From: Acidobacteriaceae bacterium | GTDB lineage: Bacteria > Acidobacteriota > Terriglobia > Terriglobales > Acidobacteriaceae | Length of the DNA: 10,173 bases | Reading direction: 5' to 3' | NCBI GenBank assembly: GCA_030040395.1 | Contig: JASHTU010000230.1 | Location: 1-10,173, forward strand | Shown: one piece after another, positions 1 to 6,943 of the stretch | Position numbering within the stretch: position 1 is the stretch's first letter | How the letters are laid out: every line of letters starts with the position of its first letter | The notes under the pieces: model-generated | Told to the model about the DNA's origin: nothing | The model's database searches: none | What the model saw: the letters and a program-made list of their open reading frames with translations, nothing else | Program-made: the position numbers and the translations under genes

Positions 1-741
1 GTCGAAGACCGCGGGAAGTTTTACGACGAAGTCGGCGCGCTGCTCGATGTGATCCAAAACCACATGCTGCAGGTGGTTTCTATCCTCACCATGGATCCTC
101 CTACAGGCGAAGAATGCGACGCGACACGGGATCGCAAGGCGGAACTGCTGCGCGCGGTGCGGCCGCTCACGCCGGACGCCGTGGTGCGCGGGCAGTACCA
201 GGGCTATCGAAAAGTGGCGGGCGTCTCGCCGGGGTCGAATGTGGAAACCTTCATCGCCATCCGCTTGCACATCAATAGCTGGCGCTGGGCGGGAGTGCCG
301 ATTTTCGTGCGCGCGGGAAAGATGCTGCCCATTACCTGCACGGAGGCGACGGTGGAATTCAAACGTCCTCCCCGCGAAACTTTCGGTGAGATCGTCCCTT
401 CGAATTCCGCACACATGCGCATCCGCGTGAACCCCGATTTCTCCGTGGGGCTTGGCGTGCGCATCAAAACTCCCGGCGAACGCATGGCGGGGCGCGACGT
501 GGAACTTGATCTGCACACTCAAGCCGCCGACGCTATGCCTCCCTACGAACGACTCCTCGGCGACGCCGGCAAAGGCAACCTCGAGCTGTTTTCGCGTCAG
601 GACCTTGTCGAGGCGCAATGGCGCATCGTCGATCCAGTCCTAGGCAACGTGACCCCTGTCTACACGTACGAGCCCGGGACCTGGGGACCGGAAGAAGCCA
701 GGGAGCTCATTGGCGCCGACGGGCCATGGATCGATCTCTAG
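1..741 (+). CDS. zwf: Glucose-6-phosphate 1-dehydrogenase, C-terminal part (5' end outside window)
   Basis: Oxidises glucose 6-phosphate to 6-phosphoglucono-1,5-lactone with reduction of NADP+ (or NAD+), the cytosolic entry step of the oxidative pentose phosphate pathway. The frame is open from base 1, so the start and the N-terminal Rossmann domain lie upstream. The 246 residues present are roughly the second half of a family that is usually about 490-510 residues. The first residues (VEDRGKFYDEVGALLDVIQNH) match the conserved segment after the active site. Further family blocks are SWRWAGVPIFVRAGK at about residues 93-107 of the fragment, whose Lys107 corresponds to a conserved substrate-binding region, and YERLLGDAGKGN followed by LFSRQDLVEAQWRIVDPVL near the end. 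The stop is TAG at 739-741. No 6-phosphogluconolactonase or 6-phosphogluconate dehydrogenase gene follows. It is on the same strand as the reductase/ligase pair but about 300 bases away, so a shared operon is not evident; its NADPH could serve the reductase, which is only inference. Confidence 0.95.
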   Translation, partial: VEDRGKFYDEVGALLDVIQNHMLQVVSILTMDPPTGEECDATRDRKAELLRAVRPLTPDAVVRGQYQGYRKVAGVSPGSNVETFIAIRLHINSWRWAGVPIFVRAGKMLPITCTEATVEFKRPPRETFGEIVPSNSAHMRIRVNPDFSVGLGVRIKTPGERMAGRDVELDLHTQAADAMPPYERLLGDAGKGNLELFSRQDLVEAQWRIVDPVLGNVTPVYTYEPGTWGPEEARELIGADGPWIDL

Positions 742-758
742 ATGGAGGATGAGACCCA

Positions 759-839
759 ATGAGAGCCGCGAGGATTGCGCCCGCGTCCCGTGCGGCGGCC
801 CGTGGAATGATCGTCGCCGCGCTCCCCGCTGCAACTTAA
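759..839 (+). other. Possible 26-codon small ORF after zwf
   Basis: An ATG at 759 opens a 26-codon frame ending at TAA 837-839. A GGAGG lies at 744-748, ten bases before the ATG, which is a slightly long but usable spacing. The predicted peptide is almost entirely Ala, Arg, Pro and hydrophobic residues, which is also what random GC-rich sequence gives, and it matches no family I know. It starts 17 bases after the zwf stop, so it could be translated from the zwf mRNA. I record it only because of the Shine-Dalgarno-like sequence. It is more likely non-coding. Confidence 0.12.
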
Positions 840-877
840 CCCGCGTGCGTCGCCAGCCCTTGGTCCGAATGCGCTCA

Positions 878-900
878 GTGGCCCATCGGCTTGGGGCCAC
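878..900. repeat. Short inverted repeat, 7-bp arms
   Basis: GTGGCCC at 878-884 and GGGCCAC at 894-900 form a perfect 7-bp GC-rich stem with a 9-base loop. No T-run follows, so it is not a standard intrinsic terminator. It overlaps the -35 region of the candidate promoter whose -10 is at 912-917, so it could be an operator, a leftover terminator of zwf, or chance in GC-rich DNA. The rest of the 742-1038 gap shows nothing convincing apart from the weak promoter candidates. Confidence 0.3.
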
Positions 901-917
901 CTCGCACCGGCTATAAT
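891..917 (+). promoter_or_regulatory. Candidate sigma-70-type promoter for the reductase/ligase pair
   Basis: A perfect TATAAT stands at 912-917 in otherwise GC-rich DNA. The best upstream partner is TTGGGG at 891-896, three of six matches to the consensus -35, with a short 15-base spacer. Transcription would start near 924 and give a leader of about 115 bases before the ATG at 1039. A second option is TTGACC at 959-964 (five of six), but 17-18 bases downstream there is only a poor -10 (TTTCCA). Position and orientation fit the downstream genes. The call rests mainly on the -10 hexamer. Confidence 0.35.
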
Positions 918-1038
918 TTCGCATAGCCCTTTGGTTTGCTGAAAGAGTTCCGGCGTCATTGACCACCGCGAGTGCTGATTTTTTCCACTGTGGTTGGACA
1001 TAGACTGGCGCTCACCAAGCTCGGACCGGCTTTATTGA

Positions 1039-2145
1039 ATGGATCGCGAAGAACTCATCCTGGTGACCGGCGCCACGGGGTTTCTGGGCACACAACTGGT
1101 TCGCGAGCTGCTCGACCGGCAGCCGCATGCGCATTTGGCGCTGCTCATTCGCGACCGGCCGGGCCAGCCGGGTTCGGAGCGCGCCGGCGCCATTGTGCCC
1201 GCACCTGATCGGCCGCGCATCCAAGTCTATTCCGGCGATGTAAGCCTGCCGCGGTGCGGGCTCGACGGCTCAACGTATGAAAATCTCTCCGCCCAGGTCA
1301 CGCGCGTGGTTCACTGCGCGGCCACAGTGCGCTTCGATCACTCGCTCCAAGATGCGCGACAAATCAACGTGGAGGGCACGCGGCGAGTCCTGGACTTCGC
1401 CTCCGGCGCGCGCCAACTGCGCGGCTTCGCCTATGTTGGCACCGCCTACGTGGCCGGCGAGCGCACCGGCCTGGTGCGCGAAAGCGAGCTCGCCGTGGGC
1501 CAGAGCTACCGCAACACTTATGAGCAAACCAAGGCTGAGGCCGAGGCGCTGGTGCGCGCGCGGCTGGCTTCGCTACCCGGTGTCGTTCTCCGCCCCAGCA
1601 TCGTTGTTGGCGACTCGCGCACCGGCTTTACCTCGAGCTTCAAAATGATGTACTGGCCGCTCAAAATCTACGCGCGGCGCTTGTGGCGCACGGTGCCGGG
1701 CTATCCAGACGCGGTGCTCGACATTGTGCCCGTGGATTTTGTGGCTGCTTCCATTGCCCAGCTGCTCTTCGATGAGGCCGCGTTCGGCTGCGCTGTGCAT
1801 CTTTGCGCCGGCCCGCGCGGAAGCGCCACCATCCAGCAGATTGCACACCGCGCGGCGGAGTATTTTCAAGCTCCCGAGCCGCGCTACGTCGACCCCAAGC
1901 TGTTTTTCGCCGCGTTGCGCCCGTTGCTGCTTGCCGCATTGTGGGGGCGCAAGCGCCGCGTGTTGCGCGACGGCCGCGCCTACCGCGACTACTTCACCAT
2001 GCGCATGCAGTTTGACACCTCGAACGCCGAGCGGCTGCTTGCGCCCGCCGGCCTCCACCCGCCGCCGGTGCTCGACTATCTTGACCGCCTCTTCCATTAC
2101 TGCGTGGCCAGCGACTGGGGACGCAGGCCGGTTGCGGTCCCATGA
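1039..2145 (+). CDS. Thioester-reductase/fatty-acyl-reductase-like extended SDR
   Basis: A cytosolic NAD(P)H-dependent reductase of the extended SDR superfamily, 368 residues, closest in style to the NAD_binding_4 (thioester reductase, 'male sterility') group. Members reduce acyl thioesters to aldehydes or alcohols. The Rossmann glycine motif TGATGFLG is at residues 10-17, and VHCAATVRFD at 91-100 is typical of acyl reductases. FAYVGTAYVAGE runs from about 130 to 141. The catalytic YxxxK is Tyr161/Lys165, RPSIVVGDSRTG is at 185-196, and DIVPVDFVA is at about 228-236. An in-frame TGA lies immediately before the ATG at 1039, so no longer ATG form exists; there is no clear Shine-Dalgarno sequence. 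The stop overlaps the start of the acyl-AMP ligase gene (ATGA, 2142-2145), which implies an operon and coupled translation. The usual Ser before Thr135 is Gly134 here. Alternatives are a steroid- or sugar-type extended SDR, or an OleD-like reductase, but the residues around 91-100 and 185-196 favour the thioester-reductase group. Confidence 0.85.
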   Translation: MDREELILVTGATGFLGTQLVRELLDRQPHAHLALLIRDRPGQPGSERAGAIVPAPDRPRIQVYSGDVSLPRCGLDGSTYENLSAQVTRVVHCAATVRFDHSLQDARQINVEGTRRVLDFASGARQLRGFAYVGTAYVAGERTGLVRESELAVGQSYRNTYEQTKAEAEALVRARLASLPGVVLRPSIVVGDSRTGFTSSFKMMYWPLKIYARRLWRTVPGYPDAVLDIVPVDFVAASIAQLLFDEAAFGCAVHLCAGPRGSATIQQIAHRAAEYFQAPEPRYVDPKLFFAALRPLLLAALWGRKRRVLRDGRAYRDYFTMRMQFDTSNAERLLAPAGLHPPPVLDYLDRLFHYCVASDWGRRPVAVP

Positions 2146-3764
2146 ATCTACTCGGCCGTTGTCGACTCGCGCGCGACCGCGGCGTGACCGTCGCCAACCT
2201 CCTCGACGAGCTGTTGCGCCGCAACGGCGACCGCGAGGTTTCGAACGGCGCCGAAGGCTCGGCTCGCCTCTCCGAGCTGCATGCTGAAGTCTGCGCTCTC
2301 GACGCATTTCTCCGCCGTTCCGTCGGCCTGCGCCCCGCCCAGCCGGTGGCCATCTACCGCACCAATACACGCGACTGCTTCCGCTGGTTTCTCGCCGTCA
2401 TCCGCGCCGGCGGCATTGCCGCGCCCCTGAATCCGCAGCTTTCGCTCCCTGAAGTGCGTCGCATTCTCGCCGAAAGCGGCATCGAAATTCTAATCACGGA
2501 TAAGGCGGTCTTCGAGCGCACCATCGTTGACCGCGGGGCGCTGCCGGTGCGCACGTGGATCCAGGCCGGCGGCGAGCGCGAGACTGGCGGCGAACACGAA
2601 ACTCTGGAAGGATTCATTCAGCCCGTTCACTCCCACCCCCCCATCCCGCCTTCCAGCATCGATCCGGCCGCAACCATCGCCATCTTCCACACCTCCGGCA
2701 CCAGCGGCTTTCCCAAGGGTGCGGCGCTTTCGAGCAATGCCCTGCTCGGCGCCCGCGCAACCACGGTGTTTGCCTCGCTCCTCCTCGGTCCGCGCGATCT
2801 GGCCCTCGTCGCGCTGCCCTGGTCGCACATCATGGCGGTCAGCATTGCCCTCTACGGCCTGATGGCCGGTATCCGCGGATGCTTTCTCGACCGATTCGAG
2901 GTCCCCGCCGCCCTCGACGCCATTGAGCGCTTCGGCGTCACCGCGGTGGTCGGCGTGCCCGCCATGTTCGCGCGCCTCCTCAACAGCCACCCCGATCCCG
3001 CCCGCCTCGCCAGTGTCCGCCTCTGGCTTTCGGCAAGTGACTATCTGCCCGGCGAAGTACGCCACCGCCTGCGAAACTTCGGCGCCCTGGCTCGGCTGCC
3101 CGGCGGCCTGCGCATTCCGCCCGTCCTCGTAAACGGCTACGGCATGGTGGAGCTGGGCGGCCTCGCCATGCTGGGCGTCGAGCTGCCGCTCCTGCCGGGC
3201 AGCGGCGACCTCTGTTTTCCCGTGCCGCCGTTTCGCATTCGCGTGGGCGGCGAAGACGGCGGGCCCGCGCCCCCGGGCCGCACCGGCGAGTGCCAGATCT
3301 GGCGCCGCGGAGTCGCCCCGCACTATTGGAGAAGCGATGAAGAAAGCCGTGCGCTCCTCACCCCGGATGGCTGGCTCCGCACCGGCGATCTCGCCACCCG
3401 CAACCGCCTCGGCCTCATCCGCCTCGTAGGGCGCATGAAAGACGTGATTAAATCCGGCGGCTACTCGGTCTATGTGCGGGAAGTGGAAGAGGCGGTATTG
3501 GCGCATCCGGCCGTTGCCCGCGCCGTGGCCTTCGGCCTTCCCCATGCGGAAAAAGGCGAAGTCCCGGTGGCTGCGGTCGAATTGCACCCCGCAGCCCGAG
3601 CCGGCGAAGACGAACTTTTGGCGTGGTGCCAGGGACGCCTTGCTCCATATAAAGCCGCACGCCGCATCTGGATTGTCGAACCGGGTAGCTTGCCCCAAAA
3701 CGCCAACGGCAAAATGCTGCGCCGGTTGCTACGGGAGCGCTTTGGGATAAAGAGCGACGGTTGA
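2142..3764 (+). CDS. AMP-dependent acyl-CoA synthetase / acyl-adenylating ligase (ANL superfamily)
   Basis: Activates a carboxylic acid with ATP to an acyl-adenylate, normally followed by transfer to CoA. At 540 residues it has a normal length for an acyl-CoA synthetase. The phosphate-binding loop TSGTSGFPKG is at residues 184-193. The A5-like motif NGYGMVELGG is at 331-340, with Glu337 kept but Val336 where most relatives have Thr. WLRTGD at 411-416 carries the ribose-binding Asp416, and the hinge region RMKDVIKSGG is at 431-440. The C-terminal subdomain ends in LPQNANGKMLRRLL with the catalytic Lys524. No carrier-protein site (a Ser in a GxDS-like context) follows, so there is no fused phosphopantetheine domain. 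It starts inside the stop codon of the upstream reductase gene, so the products probably act in one pathway: acid activation followed by reduction. Substrate and final product cannot be read from the sequence. It ends 32 bases from the convergent permease gene. Confidence 0.92.
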   Translation: MNLLGRCRLARDRGVTVANLLDELLRRNGDREVSNGAEGSARLSELHAEVCALDAFLRRSVGLRPAQPVAIYRTNTRDCFRWFLAVIRAGGIAAPLNPQLSLPEVRRILAESGIEILITDKAVFERTIVDRGALPVRTWIQAGGERETGGEHETLEGFIQPVHSHPPIPPSSIDPAATIAIFHTSGTSGFPKGAALSSNALLGARATTVFASLLLGPRDLALVALPWSHIMAVSIALYGLMAGIRGCFLDRFEVPAALDAIERFGVTAVVGVPAMFARLLNSHPDPARLASVRLWLSASDYLPGEVRHRLRNFGALARLPGGLRIPPVLVNGYGMVELGGLAMLGVELPLLPGSGDLCFPVPPFRIRVGGEDGGPAPPGRTGECQIWRRGVAPHYWRSDEESRALLTPDGWLRTGDLATRNRLGLIRLVGRMKDVIKSGGYSVYVREVEEAVLAHPAVARAVAFGLPHAEKGEVPVAAVELHPAARAGEDELLAWCQGRLAPYKAARRIWIVEPGSLPQNANGKMLRRLLRERFGIKSDG

Positions 3765-3796
3765 AGGACATTGCGGCCCAGAGGACGGGTTGCGCC

Positions 3797-4930
3797 TTAA
3801 TCGTGGCGCAGCGCCGCTACCGGCGAAAGCCGCGCCCCGCGCCATGCGGGCAGCGCCCCGGCCACCAGGCCGGCAAGGACCGCAATCCCCATGGCCTCAA
3901 ACAGCAGCAGCCACCGAACCGATGACGAAACAATGCTCGCCGTCTGCGGCATGGCCGCAAGCGCGTGCAGCGCGCACCATCCAAAGACGATGCCGAGCAC
4001 GCCTCCGCCCAAACCCAGTGCGGCCGCCTCAAGCTGAATCAGCGCCAAAACCTGCCACTGCTTCCAGCCCAGCGCCCGCAGAATTCCAATCTCGCGAGTG
4101 CGCTCGAACACCGACATGGCCATGGTGTTGGCGATGCCCAGAATTCCGATCAGCAGAGCGATGAGCGACGTACCCCATGCCGAGGCCTGCGCCAGCCGCA
4201 CCAGTTGGTTGTTGCTGGCGCGCTCCGCCGCGGGAACGGCGCGCAGCCCCGGTTCGGCGGCTTCGATCTGATCTTCGGCCTGTTTCATATAGGCTTCCGC
4301 CGACTCGCCCGACGGCGCCGGCCGCAGCCGGACATGGATGGTCGAGACTTTGCCCTGCAGGCTGCTGATTTGCTGAAGTTCGTCAAGGGGCATGATAAGC
4401 GCGTCGGCTTCGAGCGCCGACGGTCCGTGATAGACGCCGGTCACGGTAAACGGAGAGCCTTCGATCTCCAGCTTATCGCCGGGCTTCTTCTTCAGATCCT
4501 GCGCCAGCAGGTCGCCGAGCATGACTTCCGGCTTGCCCTCTTCGAAACGCCGGCCGGCGAGGATCTTCAGCGACTCGAATTCGTAAGAGTTGGCTCGCCA
4601 ACCGTAGGCCAGCGCGTTCACGTCGGGTGTAAGCGCCATTATGTTGTAGATGGTGGGCGCAACCTGGGCCACAAGGGGAAGGGTCTCGAGCCGGGCCGCC
4701 GCCGACTCATCCACGGAGGTGTTGAGAAAGGTTTGGTGAATCACGGCAATATCGGTGCCGCTGCTCGAGTAAATGCGCATCCACTGCTGTTCGAAAGCGC
4801 GGGAAAAACCCACTAAGCCGACAAAGGCCCCCACCGCCATGCCGATGCCGCCCAGGGTGAGCAGCGTCCTCAGCCGCCGCCGCTGCAGATTCTTCCAGAC
4901 AAAGCGCGGAAACGACAGTGAAGGAACCAT
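3797..4930 (-). CDS. MacB/FtsX-type ABC transporter permease, orphan
   Basis: An inner-membrane permease subunit of a type VII (MacB/LolCE/FtsX-like) ABC system. From the chosen start it has 377 residues. The order is a short cytosolic N-terminus (RFVWKNLQRRRLRT, about 9-22), a first membrane helix (about 22-43), a large extracytoplasmic MacB_PCD-like domain (about 45-245), and an FtsX domain with three helices (about 250-272, 298-322, 340-362). The family loop ERTREIGILRALG is at 276-288 and the ending PAWRGARLSPVAALRHD is at 361-377. This topology drives lipid, peptide or drug export, or only transmits mechanical force. Upstream in-frame ATGs at 4954, 4969 and 4996 would add 8, 13 or 22 residues. 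I chose 4930 because relatives begin close to the WKNL segment; none of the starts has a good Shine-Dalgarno sequence. No ATPase or adaptor gene is adjacent. It lies 3' of cysE on the same strand and may be read through from it. The cargo is unknown. Confidence 0.85.
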   Translation of the reverse strand: MVPSLSFPRFVWKNLQRRRLRTLLTLGGIGMAVGAFVGLVGFSRAFEQQWMRIYSSSGTDIAVIHQTFLNTSVDESAAARLETLPLVAQVAPTIYNIMALTPDVNALAYGWRANSYEFESLKILAGRRFEEGKPEVMLGDLLAQDLKKKPGDKLEIEGSPFTVTGVYHGPSALEADALIMPLDELQQISSLQGKVSTIHVRLRPAPSGESAEAYMKQAEDQIEAAEPGLRAVPAAERASNNQLVRLAQASAWGTSLIALLIGILGIANTMAMSVFERTREIGILRALGWKQWQVLALIQLEAAALGLGGGVLGIVFGWCALHALAAMPQTASIVSSSVRWLLLFEAMGIAVLAGLVAGALPAWRGARLSPVAALRHD

Positions 4931-5074
4931 GCGTACGGTTCCGGGAGACGGCATTCTCTCAAGGGTCATGGGCGCAGATCGAAATAGAGCGCGCATCCCG
5001 TGGACGCGCCTGTTGCTGTCCTTCCCGCTCAGAATAGGGAATTGGAGAGGAGATTGGCAATTTCCGGCCTGGAC

Positions 5075-5809
5075 TTAGATGCCCTCGCCCATGGAAACAT
5101 AGGCGCGCAACTGATCGAGCTGGGCGCGGTAAGCGATCCGCTCGGCTTCCTCGTCGGCGAAGGGCTTGGCCCCGTGCTCGTGTGCGCCGAGGTGGTCTTC
5201 GAGCTCCTCGACGCGCGCCGACAGAGCGATCAGCGCGTCAGAGAGCGGGTCCTTAATGTCGTGGGGATCGGTAATCAGGACGCGCTGGCCGTTATGGTAG
5301 ACAATGTGCGCCGGGACGCCGACGACGGTGGAGTTGGGCGGGACGTCGGCGAGCACCACCGAGCCCGCGCCCACCCGCGAGTTTTCACCCACGGTCACAT
5401 TGCCGAGAATGTTGGCGTTGTTGCCGATGAAGACGTTGTCGCAGATGGTGGGGTGGCGCTTGCCGTGTTCCTTGCCGGTCCCGCCCAAAGTCACGCCCTG
5501 ATAGATGGTTACGTCATTGCCCACAATGGCGGTTTCGCCGATCACCACGCCGGTGGCGTGGTCGATGAAAAGCCGCCGGCCCAGCGTGGCGGCGGGATGA
5601 ATATCGACGCCGGTGAAGAGGCGGCCGATCTGGGAGAGGATCCGCGCCGCGAGGCGCAGACGGGCGCGCCAGAGGCGGTGGGAGGCGCGATGAAACCATA
5701 CCGCCCAAAGCCCGGGATAGCAGAGCACAATTTCGAGGCGCGTGCGCGCAGCCGGATCGCGCTCCATCACGGATTGGATATCTTCGCGGATGCGGTCGAA
5801 GAGGGACAT
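5075..5809 (-). CDS. cysE: Serine O-acetyltransferase
   Basis: Transfers acetyl from acetyl-CoA to L-serine, giving O-acetylserine for cysteine synthesis in the cytosol. It has 244 residues from the ATG at 5809. The N-terminal helical part is short (about 1-65), as in EpsC-type enzymes, followed by a left-handed beta-helix of hexapeptide repeats from about residue 67. Catalytic residues are in place: Asp83/His84 in [12 protein letters not shown] and His119 in GKRHPTI. After the beta-helix comes a charged helical tail with coiled-coil-like [13 protein letters not shown]. The protein ends GEGI; the terminal Ile preceded by Gly resembles the GDGI end of E. coli CysE that inserts into the CysK active site. 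A TTG three codons upstream (5818) would also be in frame, but it lies inside the palindrome arm, so the ATG is preferred. No Shine-Dalgarno sequence precedes it: the upstream mRNA is C/U-rich because it is the arm of the palindrome. It follows cysK after 136 bases. Confidence 0.93.
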   Translation of the reverse strand: MSLFDRIREDIQSVMERDPAARTRLEIVLCYPGLWAVWFHRASHRLWRARLRLAARILSQIGRLFTGVDIHPAATLGRRLFIDHATGVVIGETAIVGNDVTIYQGVTLGGTGKEHGKRHPTICDNVFIGNNANILGNVTVGENSRVGAGSVVLADVPPNSTVVGVPAHIVYHNGQRVLITDPHDIKDPLSDALIALSARVEELEDHLGAHEHGAKPFADEEAERIAYRAQLDQLRAYVSMGEGI

Positions 5810-5810
5810 A

Positions 5811-5938
5811 GGGACCAAGGGAACGAGAGAACGAGAGAACGAGGGACCAAGAATCGAGGGAACGGGGCTCCAAACGGTCTGAATGTGGGCGTGGCTCCTC
5901 GCCTTCTTGATTTCTTGATCCCTCGTTCCCTCGGTCCC
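5811..5938. repeat. Long imperfect palindrome between cysK and cysE
   Basis: The outer arms 5811-5827 and 5922-5938 pair over 17 bases with one mismatch (5817 against 5932). The inner arms 5844-5853 and 5912-5921 pair over 10 bases with one mismatch (5847 against 5918). Between them the left arm carries an unpaired 16-base stretch that is two exact copies of AGAACGAG (5828-5835, 5836-5843). The loop is 58 bases (5854-5911). GGGACCAAG is also repeated directly at 5811-5819 and 5843-5851. In minus-strand RNA, the strand on which both cys genes are read, both mismatches become G-U pairs, whereas on the plus strand they are A-C. The element leaves only one base before the cysE ATG and seven after the cysK stop. 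No T-run follows, so it is not a plain terminator. It could be a REP/MITE-like intergenic repeat family or a structure tuning the cysK/cysE ratio. Confidence 0.85.
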
Positions 5939-5945
5939 TGTCTTC

Positions 5946-6926
5946 TTACGCCATCACCGCAATGGGCTCCGGCTGCATGGCGATGGCCTGCTGGCGCAGC
6001 GACTCGAAGAGCACGCTGGACAGGTAGCGCTCGCCGAAGTCAGGCAGAACGACGACAATCAGCTTGCCGGCATTCTCAGGCCGGGCAGCCACCTTGAGCG
6101 CGGCGGCGGCGGCGGCTCCCGAACTGATGCCCACAAACAGGCCCTCTTCGCGGGCCAGCCGGCGAGCCATCTCGATGGATTCGTCATTCGTGACCTGAAC
6201 AACCTCGTCAATGACCTTGGTATCCAGGATACTCGGCACAAAGCCCGCACCCAAGCCCTGAATCTTGTGCGGACCCGGCTTGCCGCCGGAGAGCACCGGG
6301 CTGTCGGTCGGCTCGACGGCGATGGCTTTGAAGTCAGGCTTGCGCGGCTTAATGTAGTTGGCTACGCCGGTGATGGTGCCGCCCGTGCCAACGCCGGAGA
6401 TGAGAATGTCGACCTTGCCGTCGGTATCGTCCCAGATTTCAGGTCCGGTCGTCGCCAGGTGGATGGCCGGATTGGCCGGATTGTCGAACTGCTGCAGTAT
6501 ATGCCCGTTGGGGGTGCGCGACAGTATCTCCTCAGCCTTGGCGATGGCGCCCTTCATCCCGTTTGGTCCGGGTGTGAGTACGATCTCAGCGCCGAAGGCA
6601 AGGAGGGTTACGCGCCGCTCGAGGCTCATGGTTTCGGGCATGGTGAGGATGAGCCTGTAGCCCTTGACGGCGGCCACGAAAGCCAGCGCGATGCCGGTGT
6701 TGCCGCTGGTGGGTTCGATGAGCACGGTCTTGGCGGGTGAAATTTTGCCGGCTTTTTCGGCGGCGTCGATCATAGCGAAGCCGATGCGGTCTTTGACGCT
6801 TGACACGGGGTTCTGGCTTTCCAGCTTGGCGGCTACGGTAGCGGGCAGCCCGGCGGCTACCCGGTTAAGCCGCACCAGGGGAGTGCGGCCGATCAATTCA
6901 GTGACATTCGCGGCAATGCGCGCCAT
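5946..6926 (-). CDS. cysK: Cysteine synthase (O-acetylserine sulfhydrylase)
   Basis: A PLP enzyme of fold type II that makes L-cysteine and acetate from O-acetylserine and sulfide in the cytosol. Its 326 residues are close to the usual 310-325. The N-terminal [13 protein letters not shown] is the family signature. Lys45 in SVKDR binds PLP as the Schiff base. TSGNTG at 73-78 is the substrate-binding loop, GTGGT at 180-184 holds the PLP phosphate, and GISSGA at 266-271 holds the pyridine nitrogen through a Ser. These features favour CysK over cystathionine beta-synthase, which carries extra domains, and over the shorter CysM type. A final stretch of about 15 residues ([13 protein letters not shown]) goes slightly past the core. 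The ATG at 6926 has a strong GGAGGA Shine-Dalgarno sequence. The gene heads a probable cysK-cysE transcript, so both enzymes of the pathway are made together, with the palindrome between them. Confidence 0.97.
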   Translation of the reverse strand: MARIAANVTELIGRTPLVRLNRVAAGLPATVAAKLESQNPVSSVKDRIGFAMIDAAEKAGKISPAKTVLIEPTSGNTGIALAFVAAVKGYRLILTMPETMSLERRVTLLAFGAEIVLTPGPNGMKGAIAKAEEILSRTPNGHILQQFDNPANPAIHLATTGPEIWDDTDGKVDILISGVGTGGTITGVANYIKPRKPDFKAIAVEPTDSPVLSGGKPGPHKIQGLGAGFVPSILDTKVIDEVVQVTNDESIEMARRLAREEGLFVGISSGAAAAAALKVAARPENAGKLIVVVLPDFGERYLSSVLFESLRQQAIAMQPEPIAVMA

Positions 6927-6932
6927 AATCAG

Positions 6933-6938
6933 TCCTCC
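6933..6938 (-). promoter_or_regulatory. Shine-Dalgarno site of cysK
   Basis: On the minus strand GGAGGA lies six bases before the ATG at 6926. It is a near-ideal ribosome-binding site and fixes the cysK start. It contrasts sharply with cysE, which has none. Confidence 0.75.
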
Positions 6939-6943
6939 ATTTG

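Noticed and set aside
1573..2370. 265-codon open frame on the minus strand
   Set aside because: It overlaps the junction of two well-supported plus-strand genes and its product is Arg/Gly-rich low-complexity sequence.
2490..3698. 402-codon open frame on the minus strand
   Set aside because: It lies wholly antisense to the ligase gene, whose motifs are complete. Its translation is low-complexity and matches nothing, as expected of a shadow frame in GC-rich coding DNA.
3965..4816. 283-codon open frame on the plus strand
   Set aside because: It is antisense to the permease, which has clear MacB/FtsX topology and motifs on the minus strand.
5811..5938. Palindrome as an intrinsic terminator or insertion sequence
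   Set aside because: There is no T-run after either arm and no transposase frame inside the 58-base loop, so neither label is supported. It is too short for an IS, though a non-autonomous repeat remains possible.
5000..6097. 365-codon open frame on the plus strand
   Set aside because: It runs antisense through cysE, the palindrome and the end of cysK. Both enzymes on the other strand are unmistakable, so this is a shadow frame.
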